DNA from: Takakia lepidozioides | Lineage: Eukaryota > Streptophyta > Takakiopsida > Takakiales > Takakiaceae | Direction: 5' to 3' | Length of the DNA: 64,000 nucleotides | Assembly: GCA_030704615.1 (NCBI GenBank) | Contig: CM060731.1 | Coordinates: 8,000,001-8,064,000 of the forward strand | Shown: positions 55,901 to 64,000 of the stretch, in pieces | Numbering within the stretch: the stretch's first letter is position 1 | Layout of the letters: each line of letters opens with the position of its first letter | The notes under the pieces: generated by a model | Seen by the model: only the letters and a program-made list of their open reading frames with translations | What the model was told of the DNA's origin: nothing | Databases searched by the model: none | Translations under genes and position numbers: made by a program

Positions 55901-58900
55901 CCTGCAGCTTTGAGCCTCATAGATGTTGTGAGGGCCCTTGCCACTAGCCCTTTGGGTGGAAGGGCCTGCAATCTATGGAGAAAGATTGTAAGCCTGAAGA
56001 GGGCCTCGGATTGCAATGGTACACATGCGAACTCTGCACCTAGGATCTGAGATGGAGTTGTGCTCCTGGCGCCAAGCATTGCTTGGAGAAAAGATGACTG
56101 TAATGGTTCCAAATTCTTTTCCCACCAGGAGACAGGGACACCAGGTGCCCAGAACTCACAACCATAGATGGTAGCAGGGCTGACGACGGTGTCAAACAGC
56201 CACTTTTTGGTCGGGGGATGCCGCAGATGTATTTGCTTGCATTTGGCCTGAAGGCGGACGGAGGCCGCCTTACCTTTAGTCAACCTGTCCAAGGCAGTGG
56301 CTGCAAAGTGAAACTTGGGGGAGTGGATAACCAGACCTAGGTACCGGTATGATTTCACAATCTCAATTTCCTGCTGGTTGAAGATGAATCTACGATCAGC
56401 CTGGCCATTGAAGACCATGATCTTGGTCTTGCTAAGATTGACCTGCATCCCATAGTCTTTGCAGAACTGTTCCAAAATTTTGAGATGGCGTTGCAGAAAG
56501 ACCAGGGATTGTGCCAAAAGGGCAACATCATCAGCATAGAGGAGATCTGATTGGGTTGGTCCCCCATCCAATGGGACCCCAACCCCATGGTTTTTTTATA
56601 TGTAATTCTCCAAGGCGTCAATGTAGATCCCGAACAGGGTAGGTGAAAGGGGGCAGCCCTGTTTGACTCCAATGTTGCTGTGGATCTTGGCTGAGAATTC
56701 ACCAGCGACGTTGACCATGCCAGTGACAATCTCATACATAGAAGAGATGGCACAAAGGATGTCTGGAGGGACTTCCACTCTATGGAGCCGTTGGAAGAGA
56801 AGGTCCCGAGGAACTGAATCAAAGGCTTTGTGAAAGTCCACGAAGCAAACATAGACCATTCTTTTGTCATAGCGTGCACTTTCCACCATAACTTGAAGAG
56901 TGAAGATGTGGTCAATAGTGGATCGGTTTCGACGGAAACCAGCCTGTCCCTCAGCACGAATGCGAGAGTACTCAGCCCAATCATCCAGTTCCATGGCCAC
57001 TACTGCCCCAAACAGTTTAGCAAGTAATGAGGACACCATGATAGTACGATGAAAGAAAGAAAAACTTTTATAACATCCAGAGATACTGACCACTTAGACC
57101 TCCTAGTGGAAACTACCATGAATCTGTGCTGTACAAATGCATGGAAATCAATACTGAAGATACATCAAATCGCCATTAATCTTGTTTTTCAAAGTTGTGC
57201 AGGTTCCATTGGATTACTCTTTGCAAGCATACATGGAAGTCCTCTTTTTGGTTCCAAAGATGAGTGTGTATGTGCAAGGAACACGGGTGAGACTGCTGTC
57301 CATATGTTAACAGATGCATGCACGGTCCTATTTCTTGTACATATCGGTAATTACAAAAACATGGACTTATGTTTTGTTCAATGTCCTCAAACTGTGAGTG
57401 GATATTGCCTTGATAGACAGAGTTCACTGATATCACCAAGTCTTTTTTGCTCTGCTAGAGAAATGAAATGGTGCTTCATAACATCCGCGGAAAGCTCATA
57501 GAGTGAGGATTGACAGTGACCCTCTCAATTAATATCTACATGTGTAACCTCTGATAGGCCTGCCTACCATTGCCCAAATTTGACCAGGTGAGAACAGTAA
57601 AGTTGGCCGACTCTCTCCACTCTACTAAACGTATTCGTGGAATCGTTCTTGGGAAGCGCGTAGTCTTGACACTTGGGTTCCGCCAAGTTGAATATGACCG
57701 TGGAAACTCTGGCATCTTTCTGTACTGGCATAAGCGTCTCATCCAGGTAGCTCTTTCACCTTTTTGTGAAGGTGGAAATATGTTCTTTCTTACTTTCTTC
57801 CTTCCGGACGTTATAAAGTACCATTTCATTTCCTTTGTCTTTATTGCTTGTTGATACACTTCCATTTTTCTCTTGCAGCTACCATAATTTGGGAAACTAT
57901 CCAACTAAATCTCATGGCTCAATTCACAATAGCAGGCATACAAGAGGGTGGGGAGGATGGTACACAGTGCTGATTACGGGCGCGGAGTCATTGGTGTCAT
58001 CGATATAACTGAGCTCATGGTAAGAGCCTTAGTGGAATTGTCCAGTGGTTCTATCTAGAGAATACCAGAGTTGATTACATCCTTGGGAAACAGTGCTATT
58101 TGAGCTCCTTGCCAGCATAAGCATCCAGTTGTAATTCTCTAGCAAGTAATGCATTGGATAATTACTATTTGGAAACAAAAACATCCTTCTGTACAGAGAG
58201 TCTGATGATGATAGGTGACAAAGTTTGGGATTAGCTTGGCATTCACACTGTGTCTATGGAAGGGGTGATCATTTGAACACAAGAATAGGAACTCAAAATT
58301 TGTGATGCAGAGCTTATTAAATTACAAACCAAGCAAGTAGGGTGAGTAATCTTGGTATATGTATATACTTGTAAGGGCCAAGTGTGGTACTGGTATTTAA
58401 TTCTTAAGCCACCATTTTGGTAGAAGCCAAATTTAGAGTTGTTGTTACAGAAACTTACTCCCAAATTCTGTTCGCTCATAAGTAGGAGCTACAAGGGAAT
58501 TAATGAGCAAGAATCCATGTTGAACAGTAATCTCTGTAGCTTCTATTTAGAAGACTTATTTTGGGCATGTTGGAGTGCCCTGGCAACAGCGCCACCACCA
58601 GCACTAAGGCCTGGTGCAGTATTACTTGTTGGCAAAGTTGCCTTTGTTCTCCCCCCAACCCATTGACAGTTGTAGGTCAATTCTGTAAATGGGATGTTGT
58701 CAGCTGGTGGAGGCAGTTCCAGACAGAGATTGCACCCAATTGCAAGGAGTTATATCCAGCTTGTTGATGTCTGTAAGGTATAGGTTTAGGTGGATGTCAT
58801 AGTCTTATGAGTCTATTGTGTCTTTCTCTGTATAAAGCACCATTTCATTTCATTTCTGTATTTGGCAGGACTTTGGGCAAGGTGAAGTGGGAGTTCTGGC

Positions 58901-60828
58901 AAGCAAACAAGGATTCAAAGATTGTGAACAGTATGCCATGATTGAGCTGTGGTTGACTGACAAGGTGCATGAATATTGCGATGACAAGGACAACCTTAAA
59001 GTGGTGAGTGTTGGTGACCTCTCATTCCGGAGAGTGAAAGAATGTACTCATAAGACGTTGTTTGCCGTAGACTTGTGGTGATTGACTCCGCGCTCAGTTT
59101 GAGTGGAACACAAAGGGACAGACCTTTGTGTCTTTGTGACTACCTTTGTCAGGGGCTGACGCCTGTAGTATGACTTACCTTGGAACAGACTATTAATCCG
59201 AGTTTTCCAGATATCCTTTAAAATCCCTTCACACAAGCATCAACGTGCTGTGTGTGGTTTGCCCAATAACTAGGCCCCAAAGAGCCTGGGCTTTTGGCTC
59301 AGCCTCGAGACTTTCAAAGTTGGTAAACAGAGGTTCTGGCACAATTCCCTTGATGGATTTGAAGAGGGCGTCTCTCTCATGACAGTACCCAGGACAAAGA
59401 ATCAGAGAATGAATATTGTCTTCAGGTTGCCCACACAACGGGTAATTGCAATTCCTCTTTCCTCTCTGCATCTGTTTGCTGTTCAAAGGTAGGCTTCCCG
59501 CCCTGAGTTTAAATTTCAGTCCAGTGCCGAGGGTGGGTAAACCCTTGAGGTCATCCATGCTGGCCTCTCCCATGTCACAGACTGGAAACAGTTCAGGGAA
59601 GTTTCTGCCTAACTTCATTTTCATCAGACAATTTCCTGGCAACAGACATGGCTTTGGACATTACAGCCTCTAAGTCAGATTTATCCAGCAGATTCCGGAG
59701 AGTGAAAGAGAGAGGTTGGAAGTATCTTAGGTATAGTACCTTGACGTCATGCCTATTGATGCTTTGCCGAGAAAAGATTTTTGCACTTAATATGCGTATG
59801 CTGGTTCTCAATGCTAGTCTGGGGTTGAGGTCCTTTCTTGTTTGAGATATTTCTTGGGGTGGATCAAGAGTGTGTGCAGGGAATTTTTTCGGGTCTTGTC
59901 CCTATTGTCTTCAATGTGCCCTTGTGGATGAGTGAGAGGTGAGAGAAGTGATATCAGAGAGTTTCAAATATTGGCAACTCGTGGTGGTCTGAATGCACAA
60001 GAATGCTCAAAGGGTTCCTCCATCAATGGCCAAAGTCAAGCCAATTTATCAACAACTTCAGGTGTAGCCCAAGCCTGCCTTCAGTCACATAGTTGAATTT
60101 GTTTGTTATACGCAGTTGAATCCAAAGAAGATACGAAAAGGTGTGACGCTCAAGGCTGATCAGGACTGGGTTCAATGTGACAAGTGTCTTAAGTGGCGCA
60201 CCTTGCCAGAGGGCATGGTTGCCAATAACTTGCCTGCAGAATGGTGAGTTGAAGCAAGGACATACCACATGTTTTTGATATTACCTGTACAATATCATTG
60301 CAAACTGCTTCTCTGTCATTCCCTGGACATTCTTACAGTCGGTGCCCAAAAAATGAATGGACTGTTGTTGAAAGGAAAAAGGTTTCATGGCAGACTCATC
60401 AAATAGGTCCAATGAAGTTTGTTATCGTTGTAGCCATGGAATCTAGTTTCCTTTGTGGCATTCTGATCTTTCAATTTGTCTCTCGCCACAGGTTCTGTTA
60501 CATGCATCCCTCTACTACGATGAAGTGCAGTGTGTCTCAGGAAAAGCCTGATTGTGACGTTGTCACAGTTGCTGTGCAAAGGTCTGGAAATACAGTAGCT
60601 CAGCAGCTGGTTGACAGCTTGGATCAGGATGTTGCAGCCAATATAGGCGACACCATGTCAAAGGGTGGGGTATCTCTGTTAATGGACGGAACCAAGAAAG
60701 TTCTGGTGATTGGAGATGAGGAAGAGGAGGTTGATGTGAGAGTTCCCTACAGGATAAGAGCAGAAAGAAAGAGGCCTAGTTCTTCTGGACATCTTGGAGG
60801 TCGGGGGAGTTGGGAACGAGAGAGATAG
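46989..60828 (+). CDS. MORC-family GHKL ATPase with SPOC-like N-terminus and CW zinc finger
   Basis: Fourteen exons: 46989-47016, 48243-48330, 48527-48680, 48999-49344, 52695-52839, 53193-53376, 53641-53742, 54023-54382, 57203-57286, 57588-57746, 57936-58019, 58869-59003, 60116-60243 and 60492-60828. All joins keep phase, giving 777 residues. Residues about 10-110 (WVGFLMRDGK, ACLVAPPIKL, FLEYLYLKQKVGFV, WKLLIQPPN) resemble a SPOC domain. A Ser/Pro linker follows. The GHKL ATPase has VAELIDNSRDAG (N-box), VLDNGQGM, GHASPDEDD and IGRFGVGFK. The MORC S5 region has APIVTYRN, VPLDYSLQAYMEVL, VEYDRGNSGIFLYWH and GRGVIGVIDITELM. A CW finger spans exons 13-14 (DWVQCDKCLKWRTLP, EWFCYMHP, MKCSV). MORC ATPases clamp DNA and act in gene and transposon silencing; CW fingers read H3K4 methylation. 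Arabidopsis MORCs, as I recall them, lack CW, so this layout is unusual for plants. Exons 1-2 rest on phase and SPOC similarity only. Confidence 0.87.
49579..52318 (+). mobile_element. Head-to-tail cluster of 5'-truncated LINE copies in MORC intron 4
   Basis: Copies lie at about 49579-49848, 49921-51017, 51018-51316, 51353-51848, 51849-51932 and 51933-52318. The longest covers the C-terminal 300 residues of the LINE frame (from ATALDRLTKGK, frameshifted near 50500), with the CCHC-like C-P-A-C...H...C finger. Each ends in a stem AAGCTC...GAGCTT, then GTTATAAAG and CATTTCATTTC repeats. Several start exactly after the tail of the previous one. Confidence 0.85.
53886..53990 (-). mobile_element. 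LINE tail fragment in MORC intron 7
   Basis: AATGAAATGAAATGAAATGG followed by AACTTTATAACATCCGC; only the last 60-100 bp of the LINE is present. Confidence 0.6.
54795..55074 (-). mobile_element. tRNA-derived SINE with target duplication
   Basis: The minus strand has a pol III A box (TGGCCCAATGG, 55061-55051) and B box (GGTTCAAAGCC, 55017-55007), 34 bp apart, at the 5' side of a 280-bp unit. It is flanked by the 11-bp direct repeat TGGGCTGAAGA (54784-54794 and 55075-55085). It sits in MORC intron 8. The tRNA-like head, size and duplication together make a SINE convincing. Confidence 0.78.
55211..57055 (-). mobile_element. LINE, 5'-truncated, with reverse transcriptase
   Basis: A minus-strand copy in MORC intron 8. 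Frame 57093-56596 has GQAGFRRNRSTIDHIF, VCFVDFHKAFDSV and VKQGCPLSPTLFGIYI. After a break in an A-run near 56590, frame 56571-55318 continues with LLYADDVALLAQS (catalytic Y-A-D-D), a long linker and CPACIGRSKEIETEEHFFFYC. These are the A, B and C blocks of a non-LTR RT and its C-terminal zinc knuckle. The 3' tail is (AAATG)n on the plus strand at 55211. No endonuclease is present because of the 5' truncation. Confidence 0.92.
57462..57505 (-). mobile_element. LINE tail fragment in MORC intron 9
   Basis: AAATGAAATGGTGCTTCATA followed by ACATCCGCGGAAAGCTCATAG, only the terminal 45 bp of the LINE. Confidence 0.55.
57797..57832 (+). mobile_element. LINE tail fragment in MORC intron 10
   Basis: GGACGTTATAAAGTACCATT then TCATTTCC; terminal 35 bp of the LINE. 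A similar scrap is at 58829-58856 in intron 11. Confidence 0.5.
59229..59811 (-). mobile_element. Fragment of a second LINE family in MORC intron 12
   Basis: Two overlapping minus frames, 59811-59593 and 59642-59229. The second has CNYPLCGQPEDNIHSLILC, the C-x4-C-x7-H-x4-C-like knuckle found near the C-terminus of LINE ORF2 proteins. Its sequence differs from the (CATTT)n LINE. Confidence 0.6.
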
Positions 60829-61091
60829 GATTGCATGCTGATTATGGATTCTTTGATTTCTGGGAGTAAGGACCATGTCAAAGGGTGGGGTATCTTTGTT
60901 AATGGACGGAACCAAGAATGTTCTGGTGATTGGAGATGAGGAAGAGGAGGTTGATGTGAGAGTCCCCTACAGGATAAAGGCAGAAAGAAAGAGGCCTAGT
61001 TCTTCTGGACATCTTGAAAGTCGGGGGAGTTGGGAACGAGAGAGACAGGATTGCATGCTTATTATGGAGTCTTTGATTTCTGGAGGAAGGA
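60652..61091 (+). repeat. 220-bp tandem duplication of the MORC last exon
   Basis: 60652-60871 and 60872-61091 are about 95 percent identical by eye. The first copy contains the MORC stop TAG (60826). The second has CAG at the same place and stays open to 61149, so the stop in copy 1 is a C-to-T change and the older C-terminus may have been longer. Confidence 0.88.
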
Positions 61092-62210
61092 GGAGGGGTG
61101 ATAAGGACAATTTTCCTGCCAGTAGTGCGAGTCAGCAGTGGGGAAGTTAGTTGATAAGGGGGGAGGCTGAGGCTTTATAGACCATGTCAGTAAGAATGAA
61201 GCAGTGACAAAAGCAGGGACGCATAAGCAGAGGCAGCCACAACATGGTGCGAAGACCCAGCAAGAAGTGCTCAGAGAATCGAGCGACCAACCTTGTCAGA
61301 GCAGAGAACAAAGTCAAGATCACTGGTTCAGATAAGGAATGGCTATAAGAAGATTGGAAAGAGAAGCCTAAGTCCAGAGCTGACTGTTTTGAGCTCTCAC
61401 AAGCATGCAGATCCTTCTACCGAGCAATGAGGAGAATGAAGGGTTGCAACTTTGATCTCAAGGTTGACAGCACTTGTTCCCTTCCTTGACAGCCTCTGTT
61501 GAGACAGCCTGTGTATAGTACAATGTTGGTAGACAGTTTGCAGATATTCACCAAAGAAAGCGGAAAAGGGAATGAGGTCTCTGAGCTAAATTTTCCTCCT
61601 ATAGTTTTCATTTGTATGCATGATGTAGAAGGTTGACATTCAATGGAATTGGAGTTCTCAAGCCCAATATGAAACATGTGCGATGGGCGGATGACTAATG
61701 TCTCTTTAAGCATGCATGTTTCTTGCATATTTGTGAGGAATTTGTATTTGAAGCAGAAGTCTGCTATTTGAGTCAAATTTTGAGGTTTTGAATCATCATC
61801 AAAGTAGAACTTTGGATTTCCCACGTTTGCAGTTCAATGCTGCAAAAAGTCTGAAGATTTGCAAAGGGAGATAAAGGAAGCCTAGAAGCTTGAATCTGAG
61901 GTTGCTTTGTGGAAGCTTAAACCCCCATCATCATCAAACCTGAATTAGATTGAGGGTCGCACATGTGCATGCTAGTATCCCAGAATTTGGAAGTTGGTTG
62001 GACTTGACAATCCATCATCAAGTTAAAAGGACCGTGCTTTGCAACATTACTAGGCCGGCCGCGGCATACCTCCCTTATACAGGCTGGGACAACCTTTCAT
62101 GATATAAGGTTCAGGGTCAATTCACCAAACTGATGCGTAGTCCCTACGTCCCTACCCTTAGAGAAAGGGCAGGGCCAACAAATCATAATCTTAGAATCTA
62201 GCGGAAAACC
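61092..62210. other. MORC 3' flank and intergenic DNA, no gene
   Basis: No coding signal. A copy of a dispersed repeat lies at 62098-62182. Confidence 0.45.
62098..62182 (+). repeat. Dispersed repeat, copy 2
   Basis: Same order of words as at 35283-35370 (CATGATATAAGGTT, CTGATGCGTAGTCCCTA, GGGCAGGGCCAACA), about 75-80 percent alike by eye. It lies directly before the promoter motifs of the BUD20-like gene. Confidence 0.6.
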
Positions 62211-62211
62211 A

Positions 62212-62220
62212 AAACCCTAA
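62212..62220 (+). promoter_or_regulatory. Telo-box
   Basis: AAACCCTAA, followed by four CCTAAC/CCTAGC repeats, 250 bp before the BUD20-like start. In land plants this motif is typical of promoters of ribosomal-protein and ribosome-biogenesis genes, often next to a site II element (TGGGCY); TGGGCTT is present at 62362-62368. Confidence 0.6.
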
Positions 62221-62468
62221 CCTAGCCTAACCTAACCTAACTCTGAGGTAGCTGTGTGTCCTCTCTGTCTCCTTGAGTACATTCTCTCTCCTTGAGCTCT
62301 GCTTACTGGTGTCGGCATCCTCTTTCCAGAATTCATACGCTTGGTTTGGCTTGTGGGTTGTTGGGCTTACTTGGTTTGTTGTAAAATTCATCCGTGGTGG
62401 GCGCGAAGGGGAGGAATTGAGGAGCCGTTCTGAGCGGAGCTGGAGACGGCGATACTAAGGTTGCCGCG

Positions 62469-63831
62469 ATGGGTCGGTGTCCGAATCACAAGAACAGCCA
62501 CGGGAAGCACTACTCCCATAAGACTGCTCGTCGTTCGAAGTTTCTTGTCAAAGATATCCTTTTAATCCCCTTCCTTCCCCTGCTTAGCCCCGCCCCGTCC
62601 TCTGATCCTCTGTTTGATTTTTTTGACCTCGGAGGACAGTAGCTGCGCTGGCATAAACAATGTGGTTTCTAACATGAAAGTGGATACCGAGCCCGTACAC
62701 TAACACTTGAATCCTTAAACTTGTCTGAATTTCAGTATCTGGCTTAAATTAAACCCACGACAGTTCTGCAAGGGGTCATCTCGCAGGGGACTATGCGCTA
62801 AAGGATATTTCATTTCCCTCGTTGGCATCTCTCCCTCTCTCTCTCTGCAGTGGTGATGGTTAATTTTGTCCCTTTTAGCTTGGAGTAGTGGTTCATGTGT
62901 TAGGATCCGGGGGTCTGCATTAGTTTTTGTATATGTTTCGAGCGAGAGGACTCCAATCCTAATGTTAAATCTCTGAGTCCACGCACTCTAGATTCACGTC
63001 TACCTGAATATTTTGTTAGAGCCCGCTTCAAGCTTATGTGGTTAGTTTTTGTTAGCTTTCACTCAATGACCCTTTCATCAACCATCAATATCCAGTTCAA
63101 GCATCTGCAGGCCTTGTAGAACTCCTGGCGTAAACACAGGTGCACCATGAATGGGGGATGAATTTGTCAAACCTGAACTTTTAAATCAACTTTGTGTCCC
63201 TGTTCTACTTAGGTGCAGGGAAATCTGAATCCTGGAGTAGTATGGAGGGAAAAGAAAAGAGCACTGTAGACATGATACATCATCTCTGCATCCACATGAT
63301 TGCAGCCTTCTACCTTTTTTATGGTCGATAATGGGGAAGGACACAGTGACCTTGACAGATGTTGGATCACGGGACGACTTGATCCATGCAGAGCTTAAGA
63401 AAGAGGAACCCAAGAATCAAGCCCCTGATCCAGACCTTCCAGGCATGGGCCAATTTTACTGTCTACATTGCGAGTAAGTTGTATTTTCACCCTACAAGTT
63501 GTAATGATTGAGTGAAGGAGATTCGTGTTTGCAAAAAATTTGGGATTAAAATCATTAATGTCCAAATGTAATGGAGTTGGAAGTTGTGACAAAGAGGGTG
63601 ACAAAGTTGTCCTGTAGTGACAGCCTTGACTGCATCTGCAGTTGCTATGTGTGTGGCCAGTCCCTCTCAAGAACATTGAGATTAACTTTTATTGTGCTAG
63701 ACAGCACTGGAGGGAACTTGCTCTTGCACAAAGTAGAGTTGTTAACAAGGGATGGAGTGGCTGTGCAGTCGGTATTTTAGCAATGCGGCTATTCGAAATG
63801 ATCACTACAAGACAAAAAAGCACAAGAAAAG
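62469..63831 (+). CDS. BUD20/ZNF593-like ribosome-biogenesis zinc finger protein, 3' partial
   Basis: Exons 62469-62553, 63371-63473 and 63769-63831; the rest lies beyond the window. Exon 1 gives MGRCPNHKNSHGKHYSHKTA and RRSKFLVK. Joined to exon 2 it reads KGDDLIHAELKKEE, then DPDLPGMGQFYCLHC. Exon 3 gives DRYFSNAAIRNDHYKTKKH and KKR. This is the small nuclear-cytoplasmic shuttling C2H2 family that accompanies pre-60S ribosomal subunits (yeast Bud20, human ZNF593). The finger ligands are C-x2-C (YCLHC) and H-x5-H (HYKTKKH). The start is the only Met before the conserved HKTARR block. Intron 1 is an AT-AC intron. Promoter motifs (telo-box, site II) fit the role. Confidence 0.92.
62554..63370 (+). 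other. U12-type AT-AC intron
   Basis: The intron begins ATATCCTTTT, an exact match to the U12 5' splice consensus, and ends in AC (GTTGGATCAC). A branch-site match CCTTGAC lies at 63352-63358, about 12 nt before the end. Splicing here gives the conserved K-G-D-D of the BUD20 family in frame. No GT-AG alternative does. Confidence 0.88.
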
Positions 63832-64000
63832 GTATGTCACTCTTCTCTTCCCTCTGCTCCCTTCCCTTTTCCTTCTCTCTGTCTTCTCACACTTTCTTGC
63901 CAACTTTGCTGTTTATTGCTTTCTGCTTTTTTGTTGTTTCTTCTTGTAATTTTCAATTATTTCAACTGTGATTGGTGTAAATAGCTGCTGGAGCATCGGA

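Noticed and set aside
60338-60410. Alternative MORC exon beginning RCPKNEWTVVERKK
   Set aside because: It would break the CW finger; the join 60243/60492 restores the E-W-F-C of the finger in phase.
62212-62242. Telomere-like repeat indicating a chromosome end
   Set aside because: Only one AAACCCTAA and a few CCTAAC units, next to a gene start; fits a telo-box better.
62273-62458. 61-codon frame before the BUD20-like start
   Set aside because: Probably an incidental upstream frame in the leader; hydrophobic then basic with no family match.

Overview
This window reads as nuclear DNA of a plant-lineage (streptophyte) eukaryote. The evidence is spliced genes with GT-AG introns, a long PLS-class pentatricopeptide repeat (PPR) gene with a decayed DYW tail, Ty3/gypsy elements primed by initiator tRNA-Met, and a telo-box promoter motif. 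A charophyte alga such as Chara or an early-diverging land plant fits best. I cannot name the species with confidence from sequence alone.

Left part (1-36 kb) is a pile of nested mobile DNA. Element A (1-5.82 kb, left end outside) carries a nine-exon gene with a ParB-like domain followed by a permuted DNA amino-methyltransferase-like fold. One of its introns is filled by about twelve 95-bp units that can each form two hairpins. Element A ends inside an old gypsy element, RT2 (minus strand, 5.82-19.1 kb), which was later hit by a young chromovirus, RT1 (6945-13914, 722/723 identical LTRs, AATAG target duplication). Element B (about 20.75-26.34 kb) carries a MULE-like transposase pseudogene flanked by two palindrome-rich arrays. 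Element C (26.59-27.9 kb, minus) holds the last three exons of a second ParB/methyltransferase gene. A, B and C share their terminal sequence (repeated CCGCTCAYG words ending in YTAGCA). A and B also share the array words GGCGCCGAATTTC and GGCTAAGTCCC. I propose that they belong to one undescribed transposon family with a methyltransferase cargo. Next come a piggyBac pseudogene split by a GCGACGCC-hairpin element, a piggyBac-type MITE with TTAA duplication, and a second inverted-repeat element.

Right part (36-64 kb) holds host-type genes. They are an 842-residue PPR gene whose DYW deaminase tail has been frameshifted away, a class-3 lipase gene (minus, about 41.0-45.7 kb), a 14-exon MORC ATPase gene (46989-60828) with an unusual SPOC-like plus GHKL/MORC plus CW zinc finger layout, and the first three exons of a BUD20/ZNF593 ribosome-biogenesis zinc finger gene. 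The first intron of the BUD20/ZNF593 gene has all the hallmarks of a U12-type AT-AC intron. The MORC introns are loaded with truncated copies of one LINE ending in (CATTT)n, a second LINE fragment and a tRNA-derived SINE.

All exon boundaries given are hand-derived from splice consensus, reading phase and family similarity. No alignment or database search was run.
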